Shown here piece by piece: positions 26,056-35,080 of a DNA stretch of 64,000 bases. The DNA is taken from assembly GCA_048594375.1 (NCBI GenBank), contig JBMDXK010000001.1, positions 1 through 64,000 of the forward strand, in the 5' to 3' direction. A program made the translations under genes and the position numbers. The stretch comes from JBMDXK01 sp048594375. GTDB lineage: Bacteria > Pseudomonadota > Alphaproteobacteria > Rhizobiales > Methylopilaceae. The notes under the pieces were generated by a model, which was not told where the DNA came from, searched no databases, and saw only the letters and a program-made list of their open reading frames with translations. The stretch's first letter is position 1, and the number at the start of each line of letters is the position of its first letter.

Positions 26056-26507
26056 GGATGCGCCATTCTGCAATTGGGAGCATAAGCCATATTCCGATCA
26101 ACATCTTTCACGCAAATTTCTATACCAAAATTTGTGCCACCTAGACCAGTGCGGTAAGCAATTGAATAATAGGCTTTTGATGAATGTGCGTTGGAGAGCA
26201 GAACATCCGCTTCACAGAACCGGCGTTCGATCAAGGCATTTTTCCAAGGACGGAAAGCGGTTTCACGGATCATGGAGAAACCATCAATTTCCAAAGTGCT
26301 TGACCAGTACTGACGTTCCTTTTGTCCAAATTGACGACGCAGATCACGTAAAATAAAGGGGTTGTCACAAGCGGGGACTTTGCTTGTTTTTACCATCTGA
26401 AGAGAAGAGGGTGCAGCAGAAGGAACGGGCGAGCCATACATATCCGCGGCCATAGCTGAAGAACTCATTATAAAAAATGCGGCAGCAGTAAAAAATGAGC
26501 GCATCAA
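26052..26507 (-). CDS. Conserved secreted protein paired with RNase T2
   Basis: A 151-residue exported protein with a clean signal peptide ending SSAMA/AD (about residue 20). Four Cys residues (in VPACDNP, ERRFCEAD, GIEICVKD and APNCRMAHP) suggest two disulfides. The C-terminal motif DRNMAYAPNCRMAHP resembles the DRNxAYNPxCRxARP ending of a small conserved alphaproteobacterial family often annotated as hypothetical. Its stop overlaps the RNase T2 start by four bases, so the two are translated together. A role as partner, inhibitor or folding aid of the RNase is possible but is inference. Confidence 0.75.
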   Translation of the reverse strand: MMRSFFTAAAFFIMSSSAMAADMYGSPVPSAAPSSLQMVKTSKVPACDNPFILRDLRRQFGQKERQYWSSTLEIDGFSMIRETAFRPWKNALIERRFCEADVLLSNAHSSKAYYSIAYRTGLGGTNFGIEICVKDVDRNMAYAPNCRMAHP

Positions 26508-26698
26508 CCTAGCCTCGGTTCAAAAAAATAATATGCAGCACGATGCGCAATTCAACCCACAAAATCAAGAGGGAATATGTATATTTGTTAATATGGATTC
26601 TTGTGCATGATCCTATGATGCGAATCTACTAAGATTTATAAGAATATTCAGAAATAAAAATATACTGGTCTAAAAAATGGTGGAAAATAGGATAAACA

Positions 26699-27934
26699 TC
26701 AGAATTGAGACATTAAATCATTGTCAATATTTGCAAGAGAATTGGAGTTATGTTCATAGATGCGTCTTGTAGAATTATTTGTAAGAGGAATTATAGTGTT
26801 TTCAATATAGATTACAAAATTTTTATTATCTTCAAATATTTGATTCCATGTTTGGAGTTTTTGAAATATATTATGGTCAGAATTGTATTTTTCTTTAAAA
26901 TAATCGTATCCTGCAGAAGGTGTAGGTGTACTTTCTTGTAATGCAATTGCTGTTTCAATAACACTCAAGGCTTCTATAATTTTTTTGTACTCAGAAATTT
27001 GAGATTTTATGGTATCATCTTGAGCGTTATAAAGTCTCACAAATTCTCTTACAGGTTCTGCGAGTGCTCGCAAATAATTCAAATGAATGATGTGATGGCG
27101 TTTTTCCCGCGCTCTTATCGCGTTGAATGTTTTCTCGCTAGGCAGTCCTTGACCGCGATCCGCAAGCAGTGCGAGATCGGATTTAACCGTCTCATAGCTT
27201 GCAATATAAGCCGAATGAGTAGAGAACTTTTCACTTGCCTCCAAGCTATGCTGGGATTGTGCCGCAGAATGTAGATCGCTAATGGAGCTATCAAGATAGT
27301 GTATTTGCTCGCCATGCTCAAAAATATCTTTGTTTATTGTCTGAATAGCGGCAATTTGCGCTTCAAGCTTTTTAAAATTCTCAAAGAGTATTCTCTTGCC
27401 CTCTGGATTGGTGTTTTTCTGTATAAATGCGGTATGGCTACCCTGATCCAGTTCGCTTTTCAAATGCAGTGCAGAAATATCCGGTGTTTGAAGCAAAATG
27501 TTATTAATTTCATTTTTTAGCTTTTGAATATGATTAAAGCTAACAGTTTTTTGTGTGCTAAGCCAGTTCATTTCTGGATTATCGAAACTGCCTGAATGAA
27601 CATGCCGCTGGTGCTCCCTATTTGGAAGCATTGCTTCAATATTTTTTTTTCGTGCATTCAGCGTATCAATCACATCTCTCCTAAATTGAAGAGATAAATT
27701 TTTATAAGAAAGCACAGCTTCATTGGATTGAAATTGAAATGTGCCATTTAAAATATGCTGTGTCTGGTTCTTTAATTGAGCGTAGGTTTGCTCAAGGCGT
27801 TGGAAAGGGTCTGAAGTATGATTTGCCATGTTGGCATCAAGCGCAGCATTAAAGTCAAATGCAGAGAGATGTGGGGCAGGAAGATTACTGCTGGAAGCTT
27901 CAATGCTAACAGCAGGAACGCGAGGATTGAACAT
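26699..27934 (-). CDS. Orphan 411-residue helical protein, effector-like
   Basis: I do not recognise this protein. It has no signal peptide or membrane segment. The first 40 residues are Ser/Pro/Ala/Asn-rich (MFNPRVPAVSIEASSSNLPA). From about residue 43 to the end it is Gln/Asn/Lys/Glu-rich and probably long helices or coiled coil. Residues 117-123 read FDNPEMN, close to FDNPQIN in the orphan at 30435-31322. The gene is markedly AT-richer than its neighbours, lies alone between the RNase T2 pair and the decarboxylase, and has only a weak ribosome-binding site. The intact 411-codon frame argues for function. A secreted structural or effector role is inference. Confidence 0.65.
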   Translation of the reverse strand: MFNPRVPAVSIEASSSNLPAPHLSAFDFNAALDANMANHTSDPFQRLEQTYAQLKNQTQHILNGTFQFQSNEAVLSYKNLSLQFRRDVIDTLNARKKNIEAMLPNREHQRHVHSGSFDNPEMNWLSTQKTVSFNHIQKLKNEINNILLQTPDISALHLKSELDQGSHTAFIQKNTNPEGKRILFENFKKLEAQIAAIQTINKDIFEHGEQIHYLDSSISDLHSAAQSQHSLEASEKFSTHSAYIASYETVKSDLALLADRGQGLPSEKTFNAIRAREKRHHIIHLNYLRALAEPVREFVRLYNAQDDTIKSQISEYKKIIEALSVIETAIALQESTPTPSAGYDYFKEKYNSDHNIFQKLQTWNQIFEDNKNFVIYIENTIIPLTNNSTRRIYEHNSNSLANIDNDLMSQF

Positions 27935-28163
27935 CTAAACATAACTCATTCATACTTTGGTATAGCAATAAGCTATATATCTTTGATATATTGAAAAGAA
28001 AAGCCCCATGTAGTTTTTATCATCAATAATCCTTGTTATTGGTGGGCTGTATCTCTAAAAAATTTAATTTAATGCTTGGCATGTAAAGGAATTTTCCTCA
28101 CATTAGAAAAACGTTCATGCAAATCGGCAATCCTAATCCGAAAAAATAACATAAGGGGAGATA

Positions 28164-29399
28164 ATGGAACGTTTTAACACTGCTGAACAGGCGGCGCTTA
28201 CCTTGCGCCCCGATCATCCTATTTATGCGTTCCGCCCCGCCGTTCTGGCCGCTGATGCCCGTGAATTTACGCAAACCTTTCGCGGTACAACGGCTTATGC
28301 GGTAAAAACCAACGATGATGCTCGCGTTCTTGAATGCCTTGCCCAAACGGGTATCCGCCATTTTGATGTGGCAAGTCCTGCGGAGTTTCAATCGGTGCAA
28401 TGCGCAGCGCCGGGCTCGGGGATGTATTATATGCATCCTGTAAAGGCGCAATCGGATATTCGCTTGGCGCTGGAAACCTATGGTATTCGGCACATTGCGC
28501 TGGATCATGAGGATGAGCTGGGAAAAATCCTTAAAGTTGTCCGCGCCATGGATATTGATCCTTCTGATCTGACATTGTTTGTGCGACTTGCCACCAAAGG
28601 TCAGGCCACTTACGAGCTTTCCAAAAAATTTGGAGCCACAGCCACGCAGGCGGTGGAGCTGTTGCAGCGCATTGACCGGACGGGTTGCCGGTCGGGCATC
28701 GCGTTTCATGTGGGTTCACAGGTGGAAGATTTAGACACCTATGAACGGGCGTTGGGTTCGGCTGCATGGGTGCGGGGCAGGGCGGGGGTAGAGCTGGCCG
28801 CATTGGATATTGGAGGAGGGTTTCCGGCAGCCTATGGGCGCGACCCACGGCGGCCAACGCCATTACCAACGCCACATGTGGTACCGCTTATTCATGATAT
28901 CCATAAGGAAATTGATGCCTGGGGGTTGGGTGATCTCCCGCTGATTGCCGAGCCGGGACGGGTGATTGTGGCGCGGTGCTTATCGGTGATTGTACGGGTG
29001 CTGTTGAAGAAAGGGCAGCGGGTGTATATCAACGATGGGGTATGGGGTTCGCTTTCCGATGCCTGGACAGGTAAAATCACGTTACCAGCGCGGCTGATAC
29101 CCGATCCGGCGCGCCGCCAGACGACGCGCACGTCCGCGCCGAAGCTGGAGCCGTTTCGGGTGTATGGCGCCACCTGCGACAGCGTGGATGTGCTGAGCCG
29201 TCCCTTCTGGTTGCCGGAAAATGTGGATACGGGCGACTGGATCGAGATTGGCCATATCGGTGCTTACTCACTTTCGTTACGCACGCGCTTCAATGGTTTT
29301 TATCCCGACAGATTTGTGGAAGTCGCAATCCCCTTCGAGGATGAAGCCACACAGGAAGGCAGTGCTACCGTGGAAACCCGCGCCGGATTTGGGAGCTAA
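28164..29399 (+). CDS. Type III PLP-dependent decarboxylase (ornithine/diaminopimelate type)
   Basis: A 411-residue alanine-racemase-fold decarboxylase of the ornithine/lysine decarboxylase group, which makes polyamines such as putrescine. The PLP Lys lies in AYAVKTNDDARVL (about residue 49). Other blocks: RHFDVASPAEFQSV, FHVGSQVEDLDTY, the phosphate loop LDIGGGFPAAYG (about 215-226), AEPGRVIVA (about 266-274) and GATCDSVDVLS with the catalytic Cys (about 336). Basic eukaryote-like ODCs share these. The usual ODC length is 380-460. The neighbour on the other strand (sua5) abuts it directly at the 3' end. Whether the substrate is ornithine, lysine or a carboxy-polyamine cannot be decided here. 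Confidence 0.88.
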   Translation: MERFNTAEQAALTLRPDHPIYAFRPAVLAADAREFTQTFRGTTAYAVKTNDDARVLECLAQTGIRHFDVASPAEFQSVQCAAPGSGMYYMHPVKAQSDIRLALETYGIRHIALDHEDELGKILKVVRAMDIDPSDLTLFVRLATKGQATYELSKKFGATATQAVELLQRIDRTGCRSGIAFHVGSQVEDLDTYERALGSAAWVRGRAGVELAALDIGGGFPAAYGRDPRRPTPLPTPHVVPLIHDIHKEIDAWGLGDLPLIAEPGRVIVARCLSVIVRVLLKKGQRVYINDGVWGSLSDAWTGKITLPARLIPDPARRQTTRTSAPKLEPFRVYGATCDSVDVLSRPFWLPENVDTGDWIEIGHIGAYSLSLRTRFNGFYPDRFVEVAIPFEDEATQEGSATVETRAGFGS

Positions 29400-30371
29400 T
29401 CATTCCCGTGGTGCGGCAGCGCGTTCAAGCCGGTCGTTAATCGCCAGTCCAAGGCCATGGCGCGGGATAGGCATCACCGCAAGGCGGAGTGTGCCGCGTC
29501 TATCCAGTTCACGCATAAAGGCAAAAAGATTTGCCGCTGCCTCCTGCAAGTCACCCGAAGAACTGAGATTTAGCGCGGTATTTTCGGGTGCATCTGCCCC
29601 AAAGCCAAGCAGCAATTCATCCGGCTGCGCCTGAAGAGCATTTAGCCTTACAGCAGCGCGTGGCGCATAGTGGGAGGCGAGCTGGCCGGGCGCTGTTATT
29701 CCCGAAGCGGGCGCAGTTGCAGCCTCAAGAGCAAAGCCCAATACGCGCTCGATTTCTTCAAGGCCAATCCCTCCCGCGCGCAAGAGGCGCGGGGTTTCGC
29801 TTACACAGGATATAATGGTTGATTCCACCCCCACGGCGCACACACCGCCATCCAGCACCGCGTCAATGCGGTCATCAAGATCTTCCAACACATGCTGCGC
29901 GGCGGTAGGGCTGATACGGCCTGAACGGTTGGCGGAAGGCGCAACCATCGGAAAGCTGCATTGTGCCAGCAAAGCCAGCGCAAGCGGATGGTTGGGAACC
30001 CGCAAAGCCAGCGTTTCAAGCCCGGAACGTGCAAGATCACTCACCGTACAGCTCGGCGCAGCCTTGAGCACCAGTGTAAGCGGCCCCGGCCAGAACGCAT
30101 GAGCGAGCTTTATTGCCGCAGCATTAAAAACCCCCTGTTCTTGCGCCGCTTCAAGGCTTGCCACATGCGCAATCAGCGGGTTAAATTGCGGACGTTCTTT
30201 CGCGGCATAAATACCCGCAACTGCGTGGGGATTGGTCGCATCGGCACCCAGCCCGTACACTGTCTCAGTGGGGAAAGCCACCAGCCCACCTTGGCACAAC
30301 ACACTGACAGCCACCACAAGGCTGGCTGCATCCGCAGCAAGGCAAAGGGTTGATGTAAAATTCTTAGACAT
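29400..30371 (-). CDS. L-threonylcarbamoyladenylate synthase (Sua5 type)
   Basis: A 323-residue enzyme that makes threonylcarbamoyl-AMP from Thr, bicarbonate and ATP for the universal t6A37 modification of tRNA. The YrdC domain (residues about 20-205) shows FPTETVYGLGADATN, AAKERPQFNPLIAHV, LVLKAAP, LALRVPNHPLA and SANRSGRISPT. A C-terminal Sua5 domain of about 110 residues follows, so it is the long Sua5 form and not the short TsaC form. It is antisense to the decarboxylase gene and the 3' ends touch with no gap. It may start at 30371, which gives MSKNFTSTLCLA; the conserved part begins only about 10 residues later. Confidence 0.93.
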   Translation of the reverse strand: MSKNFTSTLCLAADAASLVVAVSVLCQGGLVAFPTETVYGLGADATNPHAVAGIYAAKERPQFNPLIAHVASLEAAQEQGVFNAAAIKLAHAFWPGPLTLVLKAAPSCTVSDLARSGLETLALRVPNHPLALALLAQCSFPMVAPSANRSGRISPTAAQHVLEDLDDRIDAVLDGGVCAVGVESTIISCVSETPRLLRAGGIGLEEIERVLGFALEAATAPASGITAPGQLASHYAPRAAVRLNALQAQPDELLLGFGADAPENTALNLSSSGDLQEAAANLFAFMRELDRRGTLRLAVMPIPRHGLGLAINDRLERAAAPRE

Positions 30372-30434
30372 AACAAAAATTCTAGCACCAGCCGAATATT
30401 GTGGGAAGAAAATAGTAAGAATTAATTATACAGG

Positions 30435-31322
30435 CTATGTATAATCATCATATTGCGAATAGTTATTATTCCACCCACCGCTATTTGTGGTACTGCTATA
30501 TCCCGGAGGCTGTGTATAATATCTATCATCTATATCATTGGGGTGTTCGTTCCAAATATCAGATTGTGGCACTGCGTCCTCTGAAATTTCTTCGGGACCA
30601 CGAAAAAATGCGCTCTGGGGGTCTCTCAAATATTCAGGTAGGCTGGGATCAGGAGTGTCGCTAAATGTGGGAGGTGCCGATGCTCTTTCATCTACATAAT
30701 TAAAATAACGTTTGAACTCTTGAGCCGATATATTGTTCTTTTCAGCACGCAATTTATCTTTGTAAGAGAGTATATTTAAATTGGAATGGGAGATGGGATT
30801 GTAAGATTGTGCTGGATGCTGGAGATCTTTGGTGCGAGTGTTTGAATCAATCCTATAATACGTAATGTTTGCATTTTTAACTGCCGGCGTATGTGCAATT
30901 GCTTTCACCAAAGATGAGAATGGGTTCAATGCGCGAAAATGAGTTGCACTTCTGCTATTCTCAGGCGTAGTGCCATATACAGGTTCCTCGGCATTCCACG
31001 GCTGTACTACAAGTACATATTTACCGTTATCATGAGAATTATTTCTAACATTTACCAGCTTAAAACGTGGAGCAGAGCCAGAATTTAAATATTCCTGCCG
31101 TTTTTCACTCTTCATCGCTGCGAGCATGTGTTTTGGGTCTATTGTTACAGCATTTATCTGTGGATTATCAAATACAGTTGAACTGAAACTTGCATTGCCT
31201 GTTGCCGATCCGGATGCACGGGAAGAAGAGCCTCGAGAGTGACGGCTGAAAAGAGGCATATTTTGGAACTGCATGGCATCATCATTCACGGGAACATAAG
31301 AGCCAGAACCAGAAATCTGCAT
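30435..31322 (-). CDS. Orphan 295-residue disordered protein, effector-like
   Basis: Not recognised. The N-terminal 50 residues are Ser/Gly/Arg-rich (FSRHSRGSSSRASGSATGNA), with no signal peptide. The middle (about 55-215) may fold, with segments such as RFKLVNVRNNSHDNGKYVLV and KNANITYYRIDSNTR. The last 90 residues are acidic, Pro/Tyr/Asn-rich and probably disordered, ending GGWNNNYSQYDDYT. FDNPQIN at residues 51-57 echoes FDNPEMN in the orphan at 26699-27934. It is AT-rich and alone, with a weak ribosome-binding site. It fits the pattern of the other orphan genes of this window. Any role as a secreted factor is inference. Confidence 0.65.
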   Translation of the reverse strand: MQISGSGSYVPVNDDAMQFQNMPLFSRHSRGSSSRASGSATGNASFSSTVFDNPQINAVTIDPKHMLAAMKSEKRQEYLNSGSAPRFKLVNVRNNSHDNGKYVLVVQPWNAEEPVYGTTPENSRSATHFRALNPFSSLVKAIAHTPAVKNANITYYRIDSNTRTKDLQHPAQSYNPISHSNLNILSYKDKLRAEKNNISAQEFKRYFNYVDERASAPPTFSDTPDPSLPEYLRDPQSAFFRGPEEISEDAVPQSDIWNEHPNDIDDRYYTQPPGYSSTTNSGGWNNNYSQYDDYT

Positions 31323-31497
31323 CGCGGAAACTTTCTAAAAAGATATGCTTAACAATGTACACATCCATATTGAAAAAGTCTGCTATGGTCAAGGTTTTGC
31401 ATAAAGCTGTCAGCAAGCCGCAGGAACAGCTTGCCGTGTGTGTAAAAATTTCCAATAATCACAAGGAAATAAGATAAAAACATGAGGGAAGAGCAAA

Positions 31498-33213
31498 ATG
31501 GCCTATAAAGCGCAGAGCGCCGATATTCTGTTTGCGCTGCGGTATCTGACAGGCGTGAAAAATCAGGAAAACGAGCAGGAATCGGCTATTTCCGATGATC
31601 TTCTTGAGACGCTGGTGGAAGAAGCGGGCAATTTTGCGCAAGGGGTGATTGCGCCGCTCAATGCCCAGGGCGATCGTGAAGGCGCAAAGCTTGATACGGG
31701 CATTGTTACCATGCCTAAGGGCTGGCGTGAGGCTTATAAAAATTGGGCGGATGCCGGTTGGAATGGCATCCGCGCCAAAGAGGCTTATGGCGGGCAAGAG
31801 CTGCCGCAAGTGGTCTGGGCGGCAGCAACGGAGTTGTGGAATACCGCCAGCATGGCGTTCGGTATCAATCCGGTACTGGCGCAGGGTGCCACCGAGGCGC
31901 TGGAAGATCATGCCAGCGATCAGCTAAAAAACCTGTATTTGCCGCCGCTGGTGGCTGGCACGTGGACAGCCACCATGAACCTCACCGAACCGCAAGCGGG
32001 TTCGGATCTGGGTGCCATCACCACAAAAGCCAAGCCGCAACAGGACGGCACATACCGTCTGTTTGGCCAGAAGATTTTCATCACCTATGGCGAGCATGAT
32101 CTGACCGAAAACATTATTCATCTGGTGCTGGCGCGTATTGAAGGCGCACAAGGGGGAACAAAAGGACTGTCGCTGTTTCTGGTGCCTAAGTTTCTGGTGA
32201 ATGCAGATGGCACATTGGGCGCGCGCAATGATGTTGTGTGCAGCGGCATTGAACACAAGCTGGGCATTCATGCTTCTCCCACATGCACGATGCAGTTTGG
32301 TGAGAAAGAGGGCGCTATCGGCTATCTGGTCGGCGGGGAAAACAGGGGTATGGCGGCCATGTTCACAATGATGAACAGCGCGCGCCTTGCGGTGGGTCTG
32401 CAAGGGGTTGGCATTGCCGAACGCGCAATGCAGCAGGGGTTTGCTTACGCGCACAGCCGCGAGCAGGGCGGCAAGCCGATAGCGGCCTATCCTGATGTGC
32501 AGCGGATGCTGTTGCAGATGAAAAGCGCGGTCTGGGCAGCGCGCGCCTTGTGTTACCAGACGGCCTTTGCCCTGGATCGCAGCAAACAGGCGGCAACGCC
32601 GCAAGAGCGGCAGCAAGCCCATGATCGCGCGAGTTTGCTCACGCCTCTGGCCAAGATTTTCGCTACCGATGCGGGTACGGATGTCGCCAGCCTGAACATC
32701 CAGCTTCATGGCGGCATGGGGTATGTGGAAGAAACGGGAGCGGCGCAGCATTATCGCGATGCGCGGATTGCCGCCATTTATGAAGGCACCAACGGCATTC
32801 AGGCCATTGATCTGGTGATGCGCAAGGTTCCGCTTTCGCAAAATGTGGCTATTCGGCAGCATTTGCTGGAGCTGTCCCGTGTGCCGTATGAGTTGGCGGC
32901 GGTGAATGATCCGCGGTGGGATGGCCTTGCGCTGCGGCTGTCGCACAGTGTCCGTCAATTTGAAGAAGTCACGGACTGGTTGATGAGTGATAAGCGCAAG
33001 CCCGAAGAAAAGCTTGCCAGTGCTGCCAGTTATGCGCGTCTTTATGCCTTGGTTGTGGCCGGATGCGCCCTCACAAAAGGAGCTTTTTTAAGCGCGGATG
33101 ATGAGGCGTACCGTATCGCGCGTTATTTCATTATGCATCAGGTTTCCGCCCATTCTGGTCTTGCGGATACCATCATGGAAGGCGCTGAAAGCATTCTGGA
33201 TAACAACAATTGA
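31498..33213 (+). CDS. Acyl-CoA dehydrogenase (DmdC-like, long form)
   Basis: A 571-residue FAD-dependent acyl-CoA dehydrogenase of the long subgroup with an extra C-terminal domain, which includes 3-methylmercaptopropionyl-CoA dehydrogenase (DmdC). The start MAYKAQSADILFALRYL is typical of that subgroup. Conserved blocks are ATMNLTEPQAGSDLG (about 155-169, FAD/substrate site), KIFITYGEHD, MNSARLAVGLQGVGIAERA and GGMGYVEETGAAQHYRDARI, then IYEGTNGIQAIDL (about 421-433) with the catalytic Glu. The gene is followed 16 bases on by an SDR gene. The natural substrate is open: a medium- or branched-chain acyl-CoA is as likely as a sulfur compound, because no dmdB or dmdD is nearby. Confidence 0.9.
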   Translation: MAYKAQSADILFALRYLTGVKNQENEQESAISDDLLETLVEEAGNFAQGVIAPLNAQGDREGAKLDTGIVTMPKGWREAYKNWADAGWNGIRAKEAYGGQELPQVVWAAATELWNTASMAFGINPVLAQGATEALEDHASDQLKNLYLPPLVAGTWTATMNLTEPQAGSDLGAITTKAKPQQDGTYRLFGQKIFITYGEHDLTENIIHLVLARIEGAQGGTKGLSLFLVPKFLVNADGTLGARNDVVCSGIEHKLGIHASPTCTMQFGEKEGAIGYLVGGENRGMAAMFTMMNSARLAVGLQGVGIAERAMQQGFAYAHSREQGGKPIAAYPDVQRMLLQMKSAVWAARALCYQTAFALDRSKQAATPQERQQAHDRASLLTPLAKIFATDAGTDVASLNIQLHGGMGYVEETGAAQHYRDARIAAIYEGTNGIQAIDLVMRKVPLSQNVAIRQHLLELSRVPYELAAVNDPRWDGLALRLSHSVRQFEEVTDWLMSDKRKPEEKLASAASYARLYALVVAGCALTKGAFLSADDEAYRIARYFIMHQVSAHSGLADTIMEGAESILDNNN

Positions 33214-33229
33214 ACAAAGGAATACGGGG

Positions 33230-34093
33230 ATGGGACTTGAAGGAAAGACGCTGTTTATTACGGGTGCATCGCGTGGCATTGGGTTAGCGATTGGTTTGCG
33301 TGCGGCGCAAGAAGGGGCAAATGTGGTTATTGCGGCGAAAAGCGCCGAGCCGCATCCCAAGCTGGAAGGCACCATTTATACGGCAGCCGAAGCCATTGAA
33401 AAAGCGGGTGGCAAGGCGCTGCCGTTGGCGGTGGATATTCGTGACGAAGAGCGGGTGAAGACTGCTTTTGAAGAGGCGGTAGCGCGTTTTGGCGGCGTGG
33501 ATATTGTAGTCAACAATGCCAGCGCCATTTCTCTAAGTCCCGCAGAAGCCACGGAAATGAAGCGGTTTGATCTGATGCACAGCGTCAATGCCCGTGGCAC
33601 GTTCATGGTGTCCAAATACGCCATTCCTTACCTGAAGAAGGCGCAAAACCCGCATATTCTTACCCTTTCCCCGCCGCTGGATATGCAGGAAAAATGGTTT
33701 GCAGGGCATACGGCGTATTCCATGGCCAAATTCGGTATGAGCCTTGTGGTGCTGGGCTTGGCGGGTGAATTGCGCAGCGCCGGTATTGCGGTGAACGCGC
33801 TGTGGCCGCGTACAGCCATTGCCACCGCGGCGGTTGAAAACATTCTGGGCGGTGAGGAATTGATGCGCCGCAGCCGGCATCCGTCTATTGTGGCTGATGC
33901 TGCGTGCCGTATTTTCAAAAAGCCGTCGCGGGATTGTACAGGACATTTTTTCATTGACGATACGTTTTTAAGCGGCGAAGGTGTAACGGATTTCAGCGCC
34001 TACCGTGTTGATCCATCAAAGCCCTTGCAGCCGGATTTCTTTGTGCCGGATGCAGGTTATCCCGCACCGGAAGATCTTGGTTCTATTGCGTGA
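33230..34093 (+). CDS. Short-chain dehydrogenase (HSDL2-like)
   Basis: A 287-residue SDR oxidoreductase. The NAD(P)-binding motif TGASRGIG (residues 11-18) is intact. VVNNASAISLSPAEAT (about 89-104) holds the NNAS motif, and the catalytic YSMAK lies at about 163-167. The loop NVVIAAKSAEPHPKLEGTIY after the second strand, and DDTFLSGEGVTDFSAYRVDP near the end, are typical of the HSDL2/peroxisomal type. I chose the ATG at 33230 because the Rossmann strand begins there; an in-frame ATG at 33098 lies inside the dehydrogenase gene. Its stop overlaps the next start (GTGA). A step in acyl chain or sterol-like lipid metabolism is likely from its partner gene. Confidence 0.9.
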   Translation: MGLEGKTLFITGASRGIGLAIGLRAAQEGANVVIAAKSAEPHPKLEGTIYTAAEAIEKAGGKALPLAVDIRDEERVKTAFEEAVARFGGVDIVVNNASAISLSPAEATEMKRFDLMHSVNARGTFMVSKYAIPYLKKAQNPHILTLSPPLDMQEKWFAGHTAYSMAKFGMSLVVLGLAGELRSAGIAVNALWPRTAIATAAVENILGGEELMRRSRHPSIVADAACRIFKKPSRDCTGHFFIDDTFLSGEGVTDFSAYRVDPSKPLQPDFFVPDAGYPAPEDLGSIA

Positions 34094-35019
34094 CCACACT
34101 GCTTATTACCCATGAGGCGTGCTTGAAGCATGACGTACCGGAAGGCTTTTCTGAAAGGCCGGAGCGTCTGCGTGCCATTCAAGAGGCGTTGTCGGATGCG
34201 CGGTTTGCGGCGCTTGAACGCCGTGAAGCCACCATTATGCCGCTGGAAACAGCAACTTTGGCACATGACCTGTATTATCTGGATTATCTGGATCATGCCC
34301 GTCCCCGTGAGGGCATGGTGCAGTTGGGCGAAGATGTGGTGATGAGCGCCAAATCATGGGAGGCGATTTTGCGTTCCATGGGTGGGGGCATTACAGCCGT
34401 GGATGCGGTCATGGAGGGCGAAGCCCGCAATGCGTTTTGCGCAACCCGCCCCCCCGGTCATCATACGGGGGCTGACTACACCATGGGTTTTTGTTTTTTG
34501 AACAATGCGGCGATTGCGGCGCGTTACGCGCAGGAAACCTATGGTCTTGAGCGGGTAGCCATTGTGGATTTCGATGTGCATCACGGCAATGGCACGCAGG
34601 ATATTTTCATCAACAATCCCAGCGTGTTGTATGCATCGTTGCACCAATCCCCTTGTTACCCCGGTACAGGCAAAGCCTCTGAAAAAGGTGCAGGCAATAT
34701 TTTCAACGAACCTTTGGAGCCGGGCAGCGATGGCGAAGCCATGCAGCTGGCCATGCTGGAGGGCATTATTCCTGCTCTCAATCGGTTCAATCCCGAACTG
34801 ATTATCGTCTCAGCCGGTTTTGATGCCCATTGGCGGGATGATATTTCAGACCTGCGCTGGACAGGCGATGATTACGCTTGGATCACCCGCCAGCTTATGG
34901 CTGTGGCCAACACCCATTGCAACAGCCGCCTCGTCTCCATCCTTGAAGGCGGCTATAATCTTGAAGGGTTAGCAGAAGGCGTGGCGATGCACGTCACAGC
35001 CTTGATGCAAACAAGTTAA
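34090..35019 (+). CDS. Histone-deacetylase-family amidohydrolase
   Basis: A 309-residue zinc deacetylase of the class II histone deacetylase / acetylpolyamine amidohydrolase superfamily. The active site is complete: RPPGHHTGAD (about 118-127, catalytic His pair), GFCFLNNAAIAA, DFDVHHGNGTQDIF (about 160-173, zinc-binding Asp and His), SAGFDAHWRDD (about 239-249, third zinc ligand) and EGGYNLEGLAEGV (about 287-299, transition-state Tyr). In bacteria such proteins deacetylate acetylated polyamines or small metabolites rather than histones. The start is a GTG overlapping the SDR stop (GTGA), so it is coupled to the fatty-acid-like genes. Confidence 0.92.
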   Translation: MTTLLITHEACLKHDVPEGFSERPERLRAIQEALSDARFAALERREATIMPLETATLAHDLYYLDYLDHARPREGMVQLGEDVVMSAKSWEAILRSMGGGITAVDAVMEGEARNAFCATRPPGHHTGADYTMGFCFLNNAAIAARYAQETYGLERVAIVDFDVHHGNGTQDIFINNPSVLYASLHQSPCYPGTGKASEKGAGNIFNEPLEPGSDGEAMQLAMLEGIIPALNRFNPELIIVSAGFDAHWRDDISDLRWTGDDYAWITRQLMAVANTHCNSRLVSILEGGYNLEGLAEGVAMHVTALMQTS

Positions 35020-35080
35020 GGTGTTTTTTTATTTTTTTTCCCTCTATGGTTGATATTTTTTTATTTAAAAGGAAATTGCT

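Noticed and set aside
31924..32958. 344-codon open frame on the minus strand
   Set aside because: Antisense to the acyl-CoA dehydrogenase; no recognisable domain.
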